This document shows positions 52,928 through 62,062 of a DNA stretch of 64,000 bases, in pieces. The stretch comes from Streptomyces sp. NBC_01431 (GTDB taxonomy: Bacteria > Actinomycetota > Actinomycetes > Streptomycetales > Streptomycetaceae), in contig NZ_CP109496.1 of NCBI RefSeq assembly GCF_036231355.1, positions 2,356,001 through 2,420,000 of the forward strand, written 5' to 3'. The notes under the pieces were generated by a model. The model was not told where the DNA came from and ran no database searches. It saw only the letters and a list, made by a program, of their open reading frames with translations. The position numbers and the translations under genes are program-made. The number at the start of each line of letters is the position of its first letter. Position 1 is the first letter of the stretch.

Positions 52928-54094
52928 TCAAGCACCGCCTCGCCGTGCGCCCGCGGGGCGCAGCGCTTGGGCCGTCAACCTCCAGTTGTCGCCCGTACGC
53001 TCGACGAAGCCGAGCGCGTGGAGTTCGTAGAGCCTGCCGAGTGCTTCGTCGGTGCTGGTGCCGGCGTCGCGGGCGAGGTCGTGGACGGCGGCGGTGCCGC
53101 GGGCGGGGAGGGCTTCGAGTACGCGGGCGGCGCCGGGGGCGAGCAGATCGCGGGGCAGCACGGGGCCGCGGCGGGCGGGGGCGAGTTCGCCCATGTCGCC
53201 GACGAGTTCGGCGACTTCGGCGGCGTCGGTGACCAGGACGCCCTCGCCGCGTAGTAGTTCGTGCACTCCGGCGGAGAGTCCGCTGGTGGCGGGGCCGGGT
53301 ACGCCCATGGTGAAGCGGCCGAGTTTCTGGGCGGCGCGGGCGGTGACGAGGGAGCCGCTGCGGTATTCGGCTTCCACGACGACGGTTCCTCTGGTGAGGG
53401 CGGCGATGATGCGGTTGCGCAGGATGAATCTGCTGGGTGTGGGGTGACCGCCGGGTGGTAATTCACCGATGAGGAGGCCCTGTTCGGCGATGCGTCCGAT
53501 CAACTCGGCGTGCCCGCGGGGGTAGACGACGTCGACTCCGCAGGCGAGGACGGCGATGGTGGCTCCCCCGGCGGCTAGGGTGCCGCGGTGGGCGGCGCCG
53601 TCGATGCCTGCGGCGGCGCCGGAGACCACGACCCAGCCTTTTTCGGCGAGTCCGGAGCCGAGGACCGCGCCCATGTGGGCTCCGTAGGGCGTGCAGGCTC
53701 GGGCGCCGACGACGGCGACCGAGCGCAGCGCCCACATCCGCAGGTCGGGGTGGCCTCGGACCCAGAGTCCGACGGGGCGGGCGTCCGCGAGGTCGTCGAG
53801 TTGTCGTGGCCATTCCTGGTCGCCGGGGACGAGGAAGCGGGCGCCTGTCGCGGCGGCGCTTGCCAGGTCGTGTGCGGGGTCGGCCGCGGCGGCCCGGCGG
53901 CGGTGGCTGTCGAGTCGTGCGGGACTGGCGCCGGGCAGGTCGTCTTCGGGGCCTTGGGGCGTGGTGAGGCGGCGCATCAGTTCGACGGGGCCATAGGTGC
54001 GCAGCCAGCGGCCGACGCGTTCGTCGCCGGGTTCGATGACGCGGGTCAGGGCTGCTCTGGCCAGGCGTTCGGCGCCGGCCGCCGCGGCGTTCAC
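52928..54094 (-). CDS. dprA: DNA-processing protein DprA
   Basis: The protein has 388 residues. The Rossmann-like core includes SVAVVGARACTPYGAHMG and GAAAGIDGAAHRGTLAAGG, followed by LACGVDVVYPRGHAELI and NRIIAALTRGTVVVEA, all DprA signatures. The C-terminal winged-helix segment is present (LARDAGTSTDEALGRLYELH). DprA loads RecA on incoming single-stranded DNA. Streptomyces are not known as naturally transformable, so the role may be in conjugative DNA uptake or recombination. Its start overlaps the end of the ComM-like gene by 4 nt. Confidence 0.95.
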   Translation of the reverse strand: MNAAAAGAERLARAALTRVIEPGDERVGRWLRTYGPVELMRRLTTPQGPEDDLPGASPARLDSHRRRAAAADPAHDLASAAATGARFLVPGDQEWPRQLDDLADARPVGLWVRGHPDLRMWALRSVAVVGARACTPYGAHMGAVLGSGLAEKGWVVVSGAAAGIDGAAHRGTLAAGGATIAVLACGVDVVYPRGHAELIGRIAEQGLLIGELPPGGHPTPSRFILRNRIIAALTRGTVVVEAEYRSGSLVTARAAQKLGRFTMGVPGPATSGLSAGVHELLRGEGVLVTDAAEVAELVGDMGELAPARRGPVLPRDLLAPGAARVLEALPARGTAAVHDLARDAGTSTDEALGRLYELHALGFVERTGDNWRLTAQALRPAGARRGGA

Positions 54095-55707
54095 GGAGTG
54101 CTCCGGGTCGGCATGCGGGCGCCGCGGGAGATGCCGGTGCGCAGTTCCAGGGCCAGGGCGACGTGGCCCGCGTCGGGGCGGTCGTCTCCGGCGAGGTCGG
54201 CGATGGTCCAGGCGACGCGCAGTACGCGGTCGAGGCCGCGGGCGGTGAGCAGGCCGCGTTCCATGTCGCGTTCGGCGCCGGTGAGGGCGCCGGGGGCGGT
54301 GAGCCAGCGGGTGCGCAGTTCATGTCCGGGGACTTCGCTGTTGCTGGTCCAGGGGGTGCCGTCGAGGCGGGCGGCGGTGCGTTCGCGGGCGGCCAGGACG
54401 CGTCCTGCGACGGCGGAGCTGGGTTCGCGGCGGCCGCCTCCGCCGAGGAGGTCTTCGCGGCGTACGGGTTCGACTTCGACGCGCAGGTCGACGCGGTCGA
54501 GGAGTGGGCCGGACAGGCGTGCCTGGTAGCGGCGGATCATGGAGGCGGGGCATTCGCAGCCGGCTCCGTGCAGGGTGTGTCTGCCGCAGGGGCAGGGGTT
54601 GGCGGCGAGCACCATCTGGAAGCGGGCGGGGAGTCGGACGACTCCGGCGCTGCGGGCGATGACGACGTGTCCGGATTCGAGTGGCTGGCGCAGGGCGTCG
54701 AGGGCTTTGCCGGTGAATTCGGGGGCTTCGTCGAGGAAGAGCACTCCTCGGTGGGCGACGGAGACCGCGCCGGGGCGGGGGAGGCCGTTGCCGCCGCCGA
54801 CCAGGGATTGCATGGTGGCGGAGTGGTGTGGGGCGCAGTAGGGGGCGCGGCGGACGAGGGGTTCGCCGGGCGGGAGGATGCCGGCGACGGAGTGGACGGC
54901 GGTCACTTCGAGGGATTCCTGGCGGGTGAGGGGCGGCAGGATGCCGGGCAGGCGTTCGGCGAGCATGGTTTTTCCGGCGCCCGGGGGGCCGGAGAGGAGC
55001 AGGTGGTGGCCGCCTGCGGCGGCGATTTCGAGGGCGGCGCGGGCGGCGTGTTGGCCGGCGACGTCGGTGAGGTCGTGGTCGTGGTCGCCCAGGCCCGCGC
55101 TCAGGCCGGTGCCGGCTCCCGCGCCGGGCACCATGAGGCCGGCGAGCATGGCGTCGGGGCGGCCTTCTTCGGCGGGTTCTTCTTCGGGTACGGGTTCGTC
55201 GGTGAGGACGGCGACGAGTTGGCGCAGGCTGCGGACGCCGAGGACGGAGATGCCGGGGACGAGGGAGGCTTCTGCGGCGGTTTGTTCGGGCACGACGACG
55301 TGTTCGTAGCCCGCTTCGGCGGCGGCGAGTACGGCGGGCAGGATGCCGCGGACGGGCCGTACGCGTCCGTCCAGGCCGAGTTCGCCGATCATGACGAGGT
55401 CGGCGAGTTGTCGTGGGTCGATGCGTTCGGCGGCGCCGAGTACGGCGCAGGCGACAGCGAGGTCGAAGCCTGAGCCGCTTTTGGGGACGGAGGCGGGGCT
55501 GAGTCCGACGGTGAGTTTCTTCTGGGGCCAGGCGTCGCCGGAGTTCACGACGGCGGCGCGGACGCGGTCGCGGCTTTCGATGAGGCTTTTGTCGGGGAGT
55601 CCGACGAGGGTGAAGGCGGCGACGCCGGGTTCGAGGTCGGCCTGGACTTCGACGACGACTCCTTCGACGCCGACCAGGGCGACCGAGCAGGTGCGGGCGA
55701 ATCCCAT
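54091..55707 (-). CDS. YifB/ComM-type Mg-chelatase-like AAA+ protein
   Basis: The protein has 538 residues. An N-terminal Lon-like fold (VEVQADLEPGVAAFTLVGLP) is followed by an AAA+ domain with Walker A GPPGAGKTMLAERLPGILP and the acidic Walker B stretch HRGVLFLDEAPEF. A C-terminal Mg-chelatase-like domain includes NPCPCGRHTL with Cys residues. ComM is a hexameric helicase that extends branch migration in recombination. It lies between yraN and dprA and overlaps dprA by 4 nt. Confidence 0.95.
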   Translation of the reverse strand: MGFARTCSVALVGVEGVVVEVQADLEPGVAAFTLVGLPDKSLIESRDRVRAAVVNSGDAWPQKKLTVGLSPASVPKSGSGFDLAVACAVLGAAERIDPRQLADLVMIGELGLDGRVRPVRGILPAVLAAAEAGYEHVVVPEQTAAEASLVPGISVLGVRSLRQLVAVLTDEPVPEEEPAEEGRPDAMLAGLMVPGAGAGTGLSAGLGDHDHDLTDVAGQHAARAALEIAAAGGHHLLLSGPPGAGKTMLAERLPGILPPLTRQESLEVTAVHSVAGILPPGEPLVRRAPYCAPHHSATMQSLVGGGNGLPRPGAVSVAHRGVLFLDEAPEFTGKALDALRQPLESGHVVIARSAGVVRLPARFQMVLAANPCPCGRHTLHGAGCECPASMIRRYQARLSGPLLDRVDLRVEVEPVRREDLLGGGGRREPSSAVAGRVLAARERTAARLDGTPWTSNSEVPGHELRTRWLTAPGALTGAERDMERGLLTARGLDRVLRVAWTIADLAGDDRPDAGHVALALELRTGISRGARMPTRSTP

Positions 55708-55708
55708 G

Positions 55709-56083
55709 TCAGGCCACCCCTCGCACGTGTTCGGCCTGGGGGGCGCCCTTGCGGGGCAGGACGACGCCGACGAGGTCGATGCGTACGCCGCCGGGCGGTG
55801 GTCCTCCGTGGTCGGCGAGCCAGTGGCCGGCGAGGCGTTTGAGCCGGTCGGCCTTGGCGGGGGTGATGGCGGCCATGGGGTGTTCGTAGGCGCCGGATCT
55901 GCGGGTCTTGACTTCGCAGAGTACGAGCACGGGTCCGCTGGGGGATGTGTCGTGGGCGACGATGTCGATCTCGCCGGTCCTGCCGCATCGCCAGTTGCGT
56001 TCCAGGACTGTCATTCCGGCTGCTTCCAGCAGTCGTACCGCCAGGTCTTCGCCGTATTTTCCGAGTGCTCCGCGAGCGTTCAT
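55709..56083 (-). CDS. YraN family protein (UPF0102, predicted nuclease fold)
   Basis: From ATG at 56083 the protein has 124 residues, with GGAGGTG upstream. The conserved UPF0102 core shows [19 protein letters not shown], then [11 protein letters not shown] and [10 protein letters not shown], giving the E-D-EVK pattern of restriction-like nucleases. No substrate is known. Its end abuts the ComM-like gene (1-nt gap), so yraN, comM-like and dprA form one operon. Confidence 0.92.
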   Translation of the reverse strand: MNARGALGKYGEDLAVRLLEAAGMTVLERNWRCGRTGEIDIVAHDTSPSGPVLVLCEVKTRRSGAYEHPMAAITPAKADRLKRLAGHWLADHGGPPPGGVRIDLVGVVLPRKGAPQAEHVRGVA

Positions 56084-56247
56084 CCGGCACCACCTCCGGC
56101 ACCGACTGTCACGCATCGGCCGCCCGGAAGTGGATCTTGGTGGACAACTCCGGTGGTGTGGAAAACCCCGTCACCCGAAGGGGCCGTTCCGCCCCCGCCG
56201 CTCCTTGGAGCCCAGCCACTCCCCGGGGTTCAGCCGCTCCTGCGGGT

Positions 56248-56556
56248 TCAGCCGCCCGGCAGTTCGAGGTCGCTCTTGTTGAGCTCCTCGATGTTCACGT
56301 CCTTGAATGTGAGGACGCGTACCTGCTTGACGAACCGTGCCGGGCGGTACATGTCCCACACCCAGGCGTCCGCCATCGACACCTCGAAGAACACCTCACC
56401 CTGGACCGAGTGCACCTGCATCTCGTAGTCGTTCGTGAGGTAGAAACGACGCTCGGTCTCGATCACGTATTTGAACAGACCGACGACGTCGCGGTACTCC
56501 CGGTAGAGCTTCAGCTCCATCTCGGTCTCGTACTTTTCGAGGTCCTCGGCGCTCAT
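56248..56556 (-). CDS. DUF2469 domain protein
   Basis: The protein has 102 residues and matches the actinobacterial DUF2469 family over its full length: SAEDLEKYETEMELKLYREY at the start and VFFEVSMADAWVWDMYRPAR inside. It is rich in aromatic and acidic residues and looks cytoplasmic. Function is unknown, but it is a near-universal small gene beside yraN and the signal peptidase cluster in Streptomyces. Confidence 0.93.
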   Translation of the reverse strand: MSAEDLEKYETEMELKLYREYRDVVGLFKYVIETERRFYLTNDYEMQVHSVQGEVFFEVSMADAWVWDMYRPARFVKQVRVLTFKDVNIEELNKSDLELPGG

Positions 56557-56611
56557 GGCATGTTCCCCTTCAGCCGTGCGTCCCCCTATTGTGCGTCAGT
56601 CCCCCGGGCCC

Positions 56612-57097
56612 CTAGACGATTTCCGGGGCCAGGATCACCGGCGTATGCGGAGGACCGTCGTCGAGCAGCGTGCGCAGCAGCTCGGCGAGCTTGGTCGGGT
56701 ACACCGTCTCACGCGCCGCCGACAGTTCGGCGGAGGTCCACCACCTCAGGCCCGTGGTACTGCGCAGCTCCAGCTCCGTCAGGTTGGTCGGGGCGGCCTC
56801 GGTCTGGGTGGTACGTGCCAGGTAGTACCACTCGTCCTGGTCCCAGCGGCGCCCGTCGAAGGGGAACGAACACTGGCGCTGCCACAGCACCGGGCCGAGT
56901 TCGACCTCTGTGATCCCGGTCTCCTCCGCGAGCTCGCGCAGGGCCGCCTCGGCGCGGGTCTCATCGCCCTCAAGACCGCCGCCCGGCGTGAACCACCAGC
57001 TGTCGGCGGGGTCTTCCGGCTCGTATCCGTGCATGAGCAGGATGCGGTCCTCAGGGTCCAGCAGTACGACTCGGGCAACCTTGCGCGGCTGGGTCAC
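56612..57097 (-). CDS. NUDIX hydrolase
   Basis: The protein has 161 residues. The Nudix box is complete in GGLEGDETRAEAALRELAEE followed by TGI, giving the GX5EX7REUXEEXGU pattern with metal-binding Glu residues. It hydrolyses a nucleoside diphosphate linked to another moiety; the substrate is unknown. It lies 4 nt after sipZ. In S. lividans I recall sipZ being cotranscribed with unrelated genes including a MutT-like one, which fits. Confidence 0.93.
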   Translation of the reverse strand: MTQPRKVARVVLLDPEDRILLMHGYEPEDPADSWWFTPGGGLEGDETRAEAALRELAEETGITEVELGPVLWQRQCSFPFDGRRWDQDEWYYLARTTQTEAAPTNLTELELRSTTGLRWWTSAELSAARETVYPTKLAELLRTLLDDGPPHTPVILAPEIV

Positions 57098-57101
57098 CGG
57101 C

Positions 57102-57845
57102 TCACCTCCCGGCGGGCACCGCGGCCCGGACCCGGCGACGGCGGGCGAGGGAGGCGATCGGCCCGTAGGCCGCGCCTGCCAGGATCAGCACCGCGCCGGC
57201 CACCACGGCGCCCACGACCAGTTTCAGCGGGCCGGGTTGCGAGGTGCCACCCGGCAGCGCCTCGAAGCCCGAGGGGCGCGCCAGCATGCCGCCCATGGGC
57301 CAGGCGATGGCGTCGACCCGGGCGGACACGGCGGACAGCGGGACGGAGCCGTGGGCGGCGTCCTCCATGTGGACGCGGGAGTCGAGCGAGACGAGGCGGT
57401 CGTCACCGAGGAGGAAGACCTGCCCGGCCGGGACCTTCGCGTCGAAGGGGGTGCCGGAGGCCGGGTTCGTGCCGTGCAGATACGGTTCGTCAACTGGAGT
57501 GCCGTTGACGGTCAGGCGGCCGTCCTTGCCGCAGCAGGCGACGCGGTCGCCGCCGATGCCGACGACCCGCTTGACCATGGGCACGTTGCCCCAGGCGTCG
57601 TCCTGGAAGACCACGACGTCGCCGCGCCGGACATCGCCCCCGGATATGCGCTGGGCCAGCACCCGGTCCCCGGCCTTGACGGTCGGCGACATGGACTGGG
57701 TGGGCACCGTGTACGGCTTGTACTGCACGGCGCCCCAGGCGAAGCCGCCGAGGAAGAGCACACAGCCGACGGCCACGGCCAGCCCCGACAGCACACTGCC
57801 GAGTCCGCGGCCGTGGCCGTCGTGGTCCAGTCCGTTACCGCTCAT
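57102..57845 (-). CDS. lepB: Type I signal peptidase (SipZ-like, 4th of the cluster)
   Basis: From ATG at 57845 the protein has 247 residues. One N-terminal membrane helix (about 17-40) leads to the catalytic domain with Ser51 in VPTQSMSPTV and Lys92 in VKRVVGIGGD. A C-terminal helix (near 210-230) anchors the other end. It cleaves signal peptides of exported proteins on the outer membrane face. The box around Ser differs most among the four (TQSM, others SGSM or SDSM), so specificity may differ. Confidence 0.95.
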   Translation of the reverse strand: MSGNGLDHDGHGRGLGSVLSGLAVAVGCVLFLGGFAWGAVQYKPYTVPTQSMSPTVKAGDRVLAQRISGGDVRRGDVVVFQDDAWGNVPMVKRVVGIGGDRVACCGKDGRLTVNGTPVDEPYLHGTNPASGTPFDAKVPAGQVFLLGDDRLVSLDSRVHMEDAAHGSVPLSAVSARVDAIAWPMGGMLARPSGFEALPGGTSQPGPLKLVVGAVVAGAVLILAGAAYGPIASLARRRRVRAAVPAGR

Positions 57846-57945
57846 CGCTGCGCTCCCTTTCCGGCAGCGCCCCGGTGCGCGACGCACCCGGGCTCCGGAG
57901 ATCGACGATCCGGGACCGCACCCTACCCGGCGGTACGGCCGCCGG

Positions 57946-58938
57946 TCAGCCCTTGGCGACCGGGCTTTCCGCCTTGACCTGGGCTTGAAGGAGCTTGCGG
58001 CGGCGCCACAGCACCATCGGCACCGCGCCGACGAGGCCCAGGGCCGCGGGCGCGGCCGTGCCCATGGCGCTCAGGCCCGGCTGGCCGAAGGTGTCGGGAA
58101 CGCCGAGCCAGTCCATGCGGTTGAGCGGCCAGGCGATGGTGAAGGCGCGGCCGACGACCTCGTTGGTGGAGACCGTGCCGCCGCCGGTCAGTTCCTGGTG
58201 GTAGCGGGAGTCGAGCGAGTTCTGGCGGTGGTCGCCCATCACCCAGATCCGCCCGTCCGGCACCTTCAGCGGCCCGAACGGCATGTCGTCGCAGGCGCTG
58301 TCGCCGGGGAAGATGTACGGCTCCTTGAGGGCGTGGCCGTTGACCGTGACGGGCCCGCCCTTCTTGCACTCCACGGTGTCGCCGCCGACCGCGATGACGC
58401 GCTTGATCAGGTCCTTCTCCTCGGCCGATGGCATGAGGCCGATGAAGCTGAGGAACTTCTGCGCCGCGTTCGGGTTCGGCGTGGGCTCGCCGTCGAGCCA
58501 GCCGCCCGGGTCGTGGAAGACGACGACCTCGCCGCGCTGCGGCTCGGCGCCGAACCACGGGGTCAGCTTGTCGACGAGCACCCGGTCGCCGCGCTGCAGG
58601 GTGTCCTGCATCGAGTCCGAGGGGATGGAGAAGGCCTGCACCAGGAACGTCTTGATCAGCAGGGCCAGGACCAGGGCGATGCCGATGAGGAGCGGCAATT
58701 CCTTCCAGAACGAGCGCGGCGCCCTGGGGGCCCGGCGCTCCCCCTCACCGGTTGTGTCGCCGCCGGATCCACCGCCGCCCGGACCGCTGTCCTGCGTCGG
58801 CACCACGGGCGGAGTTCCGTCCGAGGGGCTGCTCGCGGGTGCCGCGACCGGGGCCGGGGAGGGATCGGCGAGCCCGCTCTCCGGCCGCTCCTCCGGCTCT
58901 TCGCGTCCGGATCGTGCGCCGACCGCCAAATCCCCCAC
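57946..58938 (-). CDS. lepB: Type I signal peptidase (SipY-like)
   Basis: From GTG at 58938 the protein has 330 residues; AGGAG lies 5 nt ahead, while the GTG at 58944 would sit directly on that AGGA. A Pro/Glu/Gly-rich N-terminus of about 75 residues precedes one membrane helix and the catalytic Ser109 (IPSDSMQDTL) and Lys179 (LIKRVIAVGGD). A C-terminal anchor helix (GTAAPAALGLVGAVPMVLW) is present. In S. lividans SipY is considered the most important of the four. It overlaps the sipX reading frame by 194 nt. Confidence 0.95.
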   Translation of the reverse strand: MGDLAVGARSGREEPEERPESGLADPSPAPVAAPASSPSDGTPPVVPTQDSGPGGGGSGGDTTGEGERRAPRAPRSFWKELPLLIGIALVLALLIKTFLVQAFSIPSDSMQDTLQRGDRVLVDKLTPWFGAEPQRGEVVVFHDPGGWLDGEPTPNPNAAQKFLSFIGLMPSAEEKDLIKRVIAVGGDTVECKKGGPVTVNGHALKEPYIFPGDSACDDMPFGPLKVPDGRIWVMGDHRQNSLDSRYHQELTGGGTVSTNEVVGRAFTIAWPLNRMDWLGVPDTFGQPGLSAMGTAAPAALGLVGAVPMVLWRRRKLLQAQVKAESPVAKG

Positions 58939-59941
58939 ATCCACTCCTTACTCTGTGCCACCGCCTGGCCCGTACGAGGCTCAGGCCCACCACTCCCATA
59001 ACGAGCGGGAGTTCCGCAGGGCTCGGGGGCTGGGTCGCTCGGTCCGGCTCCACCGCCGGATCCCGGGACGACACCCTATTCGACGCGGGCAGGGCCGAAC
59101 CGCCCGCCGCGGCGGGCACCGAGTCGAACGCGGGTGGCTCCTGGAGCCTGCGCCAGTGCGAGAAAGGCCAGGCTATGACCACTGCGCGGCCCACCACGCC
59201 CCCCTCCGAGACGGTGCCCTGATGGCCGTCGTCGAGGTGGTACCGGGAGTCCGCTGAGTTGGACCGGTGGTCGCCCATGACGAAGAGCCGGCCCCGGGGA
59301 ACCTTTACCTCGAATTGGATAACGCCGGGCGGATCGCCGGGCGCCGTAAAGACATAGGGCTCGTCAAGGGGCACGCCGTTGACGCTGACCCTGCCCTTCG
59401 CGTCGCAGCACTTCACGGTGTCGCCGCCGACCCCTATGACGCGCTTGATCAGGTCCTGCTCGTCGTTGGAGGGCAGCAGCCCGATGAAGGTCAGCCCCTG
59501 TTTGACCTGTTTGACGACGACGGGGTCCTGGCCGGAGGCCGTCTTGTGCTCGTCCTTGAGCCAGCCGCCGGGGTCCTTGAACACCACGACATCGCCCCGC
59601 TGCGGCGTGGATCCGAACCAGGGGGTGAGCTTGTCGACGAGCACCCGGTCGCCGATGGTGATCGTCTGCTGCATCGAGCCGGAGGGGATCACGAAAGCCT
59701 GCACGAGGAAGGTCTTCAGTACGAGGGCGATGAGCACCGCCACCGTGATCAGGAGCGGTATTTCGCGGACCGCGGATCTGCGTCTGCGCCGCTTGACCTT
59801 GCGGGCGAGCCTGCGCCGCTCGGCGCGGCCGGTCTGGCCGCGCCTGCCAGGCGCGGGTGCGGTGCTCGTGGGGCGGGTGCCGGTGGGCAGCGGCTGGTCG
59901 GGGGCGGGGGCGCTGGAACGCGACCGCCCGCGGTTACCCAT
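58745..59941 (-). CDS. lepB: Type I signal peptidase (SipX-like) with run-through C-terminal extension
   Basis: The protein has 398 residues, longer than usual (about 320). Basic N-terminus (RRRLARKVKRRRRRSAVRE), one helix, Ser89 in IPSGSMQQTI and Lys166 in LIKRVIGVGGD are present, plus a C-terminal anchor helix ending in VGLSLVRARRWH. After that the frame has no stop and runs 194 nt into the sipY coding region as an Arg-rich tail. Either the sipX stop was lost here or the sequence has an indel. The ATG overlaps the sipW stop by 8 nt. Confidence 0.85.
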   Translation of the reverse strand: MGNRGRSRSSAPAPDQPLPTGTRPTSTAPAPGRRGQTGRAERRRLARKVKRRRRRSAVREIPLLITVAVLIALVLKTFLVQAFVIPSGSMQQTITIGDRVLVDKLTPWFGSTPQRGDVVVFKDPGGWLKDEHKTASGQDPVVVKQVKQGLTFIGLLPSNDEQDLIKRVIGVGGDTVKCCDAKGRVSVNGVPLDEPYVFTAPGDPPGVIQFEVKVPRGRLFVMGDHRSNSADSRYHLDDGHQGTVSEGGVVGRAVVIAWPFSHWRRLQEPPAFDSVPAAAGGSALPASNRVSSRDPAVEPDRATQPPSPAELPLVMGVVGLSLVRARRWHRVRSGCGGFGGRRTIRTRRAGGAAGERARRSLPGPGRGTREQPLGRNSARGADAGQRSGRRWIRRRHNR

Positions 59942-60707
59942 GGCCCCCGACCGGGCCGCGTACGCCTGCGAAGGCGTCGGAGGTGCCCACCGAGGTCCAC
60001 CGGCCCAGCGGCCAGCCGATCCAGTCGGCGCGCCCGATCACCCGGTCCACCGGCACCATGCCGCCGCCCGGCTCACCGAGGTGGTCGCGGGAGTCGCTGG
60101 AGCGGGAGCGGTGGTCGCCGAGGACCCACAGGGTGCCGTCCGGTACCACGATGTCGAAGGGCACCTGAGAGGGGGCGTCGCCGGGGTGCAGATAGGGCTC
60201 GTCGACCGGCGTGCCGTTCACCTCGATCCTCCCCCGCTTGTCGCAGCAGACCACCCGGTCCCCGCCGACGCCGACTACGCGTTTGACGTAGTCGGTCTCG
60301 GCGGGCTCGGTCAGCCCTAGGGCTGCTCCTGCTGAACGCACGGCACGCCCCAGCGGGTTCCCCTCGTCGCCTTCCTGTACGAAGGAGCCGCGGCCGTCGA
60401 AGACGACGACGTCGCCGCGCCGCGGGGTGCCGCCGAGGTGGTAGGCGAGTTTGTTGACCAGGACCCGGTCGCCGACCTGGAGGGTGGGTTCCATGGAGCC
60501 GCTGGGGATGAGGAAGGGCTGTACGACGAAGTGGCTGAGCAGCAACAGGAAGACCACGCAGAGCGTGAGCAGCGCCGCCGCTTTGCGCCAGGGCCCTTCG
60601 AGGTGGCGGTAAAGGGCGGTCGAACGCGCGAAGCGCGACCTTTCCGCGGGCCCCGGCTGGGGGGTGGCGGAAGGGTCGCGCTCCGTGTGTTGTGCTTCGG
60701 TGTCCAT
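59934..60707 (-). CDS. lepB: Type I signal peptidase (SipW-like)
   Basis: The protein has 257 residues. One N-terminal helix (about 42-62) precedes catalytic Ser71 in IPSGSMEPTL and Lys142 in YVKRVVGVGGD. No C-terminal membrane anchor is seen, unlike the other three. It is the first of four tandem type I signal peptidase genes. Three (W, X, Y) appear to form an operon and Z the next, as reported for S. lividans. The cluster lies downstream of rplS on the same strand. Confidence 0.95.
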   Translation of the reverse strand: MDTEAQHTERDPSATPQPGPAERSRFARSTALYRHLEGPWRKAAALLTLCVVFLLLLSHFVVQPFLIPSGSMEPTLQVGDRVLVNKLAYHLGGTPRRGDVVVFDGRGSFVQEGDEGNPLGRAVRSAGAALGLTEPAETDYVKRVVGVGGDRVVCCDKRGRIEVNGTPVDEPYLHPGDAPSQVPFDIVVPDGTLWVLGDHRSRSSDSRDHLGEPGGGMVPVDRVIGRADWIGWPLGRWTSVGTSDAFAGVRGPVGGHG

Positions 60708-60763
60708 CGGGGCCAGAGCTTATCCGGCCGCCGTGGGACCCGTACGCGGGTGTGAGCCGGGGC

Positions 60764-61114
60764 TCAGCGGTCGCGCTTCTCCTTGATCTTCGCGGCCTTG
60801 CCGCGCAGCTCACGGAGGTAGTAGAGCTTGGCGCGACGGACGTCACCGCGGGTCACAACCTCGATCTTCTCGAAGATCGGGGAGTTCACCGGGAAGGTGC
60901 GCTCGACGCCGACGGAGAAGGAGACCTTGCGGACCGTGAAGGTCTCGGAGACACCGGCGCCCTGGCGGCGGATGACTACGCCCTTGAACTGCTGGATACG
61001 GGAGCGGTTGCCCTCGATCACGCGGACGTGGACGTTGACGGTGTCACCCGGGCGGAAGGACGGGACGTCGCTGCGCAGCGTCGCGGCGTTGACGGAGTCG
61101 AGCAGGCTTGCCAT
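60764..61114 (-). CDS. rplS: Large ribosomal subunit protein bL19
   Basis: The protein has 116 residues, standard for L19. The core [20 protein letters not shown], the segment [20 protein letters not shown] and the end [20 protein letters not shown] are diagnostic. It sits at the 30S-50S interface. It follows trmD after 126 nt, in the conserved order rpsP-rimM-trmD-rplS. Confidence 0.99.
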   Translation of the reverse strand: MASLLDSVNAATLRSDVPSFRPGDTVNVHVRVIEGNRSRIQQFKGVVIRRQGAGVSETFTVRKVSFSVGVERTFPVNSPIFEKIEVVTRGDVRRAKLYYLRELRGKAAKIKEKRDR

Positions 61115-61240
61115 GACTGACTACTTCCTCACTGATGCCACAGGTCATCAGCGGAATTCGAGATGAATGGGGTGCTGGGCGCGGAGGGCGGGCGTCGTTC
61201 CCCCTGTGGCAGGGGCGCCGGCTGGGCGTACAGCAGCGGC

Positions 61241-62062
61241 CTATTCTTCCACGGCCTTGGGCCTGCGCCAAAATCGGCCGCCGGGCTCGGGGGCCCAGCC
61301 GAGGATGGACAGGGTCTCGCGGTCCTTCTTGTCGAACGCCGAGGCGTCGCAGCGTTCGATCAGGTCCGGCCTGTTGAGGGCAGTGCGCTTGAACGCCTCG
61401 TCGCGCCGCCAGCGGGCGATCTTGCCGTGGTGACCGCTGAGGAGGACGTCCGGGATGCCGTGGCCGCGCCACTCGGGGGGCTTGGTGTAGACGGGCCCTT
61501 CGAGGAGGTTTGCCATGGCGCCGGGCGCGAAGGAGTCGTCGCGGTGGGACTCGGCGTTGCCGAGGACGCCGGGCAGCAGCCGGGCCACTGCTTCGGTGAT
61601 CACGAGGACGGCCGCTTCGCCTCCGGCCAGGACGTAGTCGCCGATGGAGACCTCGTACACGGGCAGTCGGGTCGCGTACTCGTCCATGACGCGGCGGTCG
61701 ATGCCCTCGTAACGGGCGGGCGTGAAGATCAGCCAGGGCCGCTGGGAGAGTTCGACGGCGAGTTCCTGGGTGAAGGGGCGGCCGCTGGGTGTGGGGACGA
61801 CGAGGACCGGGCCGTGGGCTCCGGCTTCGTATCCGTCCGCGAGTGCGTCGTCCAGGCAGGCGCCCCACGGCTCGGTCTTCATGACCATGCCGGGCCCGCC
61901 GCCGTAGGGGGTGTCGTCGACCGTGTTGTGCCGGTCGTACGTCCAGTCCCGCAGGTCGTGAACGTGCACGTCCAACTGGCCGCGGGCCCTGGCCTTGCCG
62001 ACCAGGGAGACGTTCAGCGGTTCGAGGTACTCGGGGAAGATCGTGACGACGTCGAGCCGCAT
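61241..62062 (-). CDS. trmD: tRNA (guanine37-N1)-methyltransferase
   Basis: The protein has 273 residues. TrmD motifs are visible: [20 protein letters not shown], the knot loop EVSIGDYVLAGGEAAVLVI and the later GHHGKIARWRRDEAFKRT. It uses SAM to methylate G37 of tRNAs and prevents frameshifting. The last 25 residues (after KDRETLSILGW) form a short tail. ATG overlaps the rimM stop (TGATG). Confidence 0.98.
   Translation of the reverse strand: MRLDVVTIFPEYLEPLNVSLVGKARARGQLDVHVHDLRDWTYDRHNTVDDTPYGGGPGMVMKTEPWGACLDDALADGYEAGAHGPVLVVPTPSGRPFTQELAVELSQRPWLIFTPARYEGIDRRVMDEYATRLPVYEVSIGDYVLAGGEAAVLVITEAVARLLPGVLGNAESHRDDSFAPGAMANLLEGPVYTKPPEWRGHGIPDVLLSGHHGKIARWRRDEAFKRTALNRPDLIERCDASAFDKKDRETLSILGWAPEPGGRFWRRPKAVEE

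Noticed and set aside
57102..60707. Four lepB genes as an assembly duplication
   Set aside because: The four proteins differ strongly in sequence, length and N-terminal tails. Tandem sipW-X-Y-Z is the known Streptomyces arrangement.
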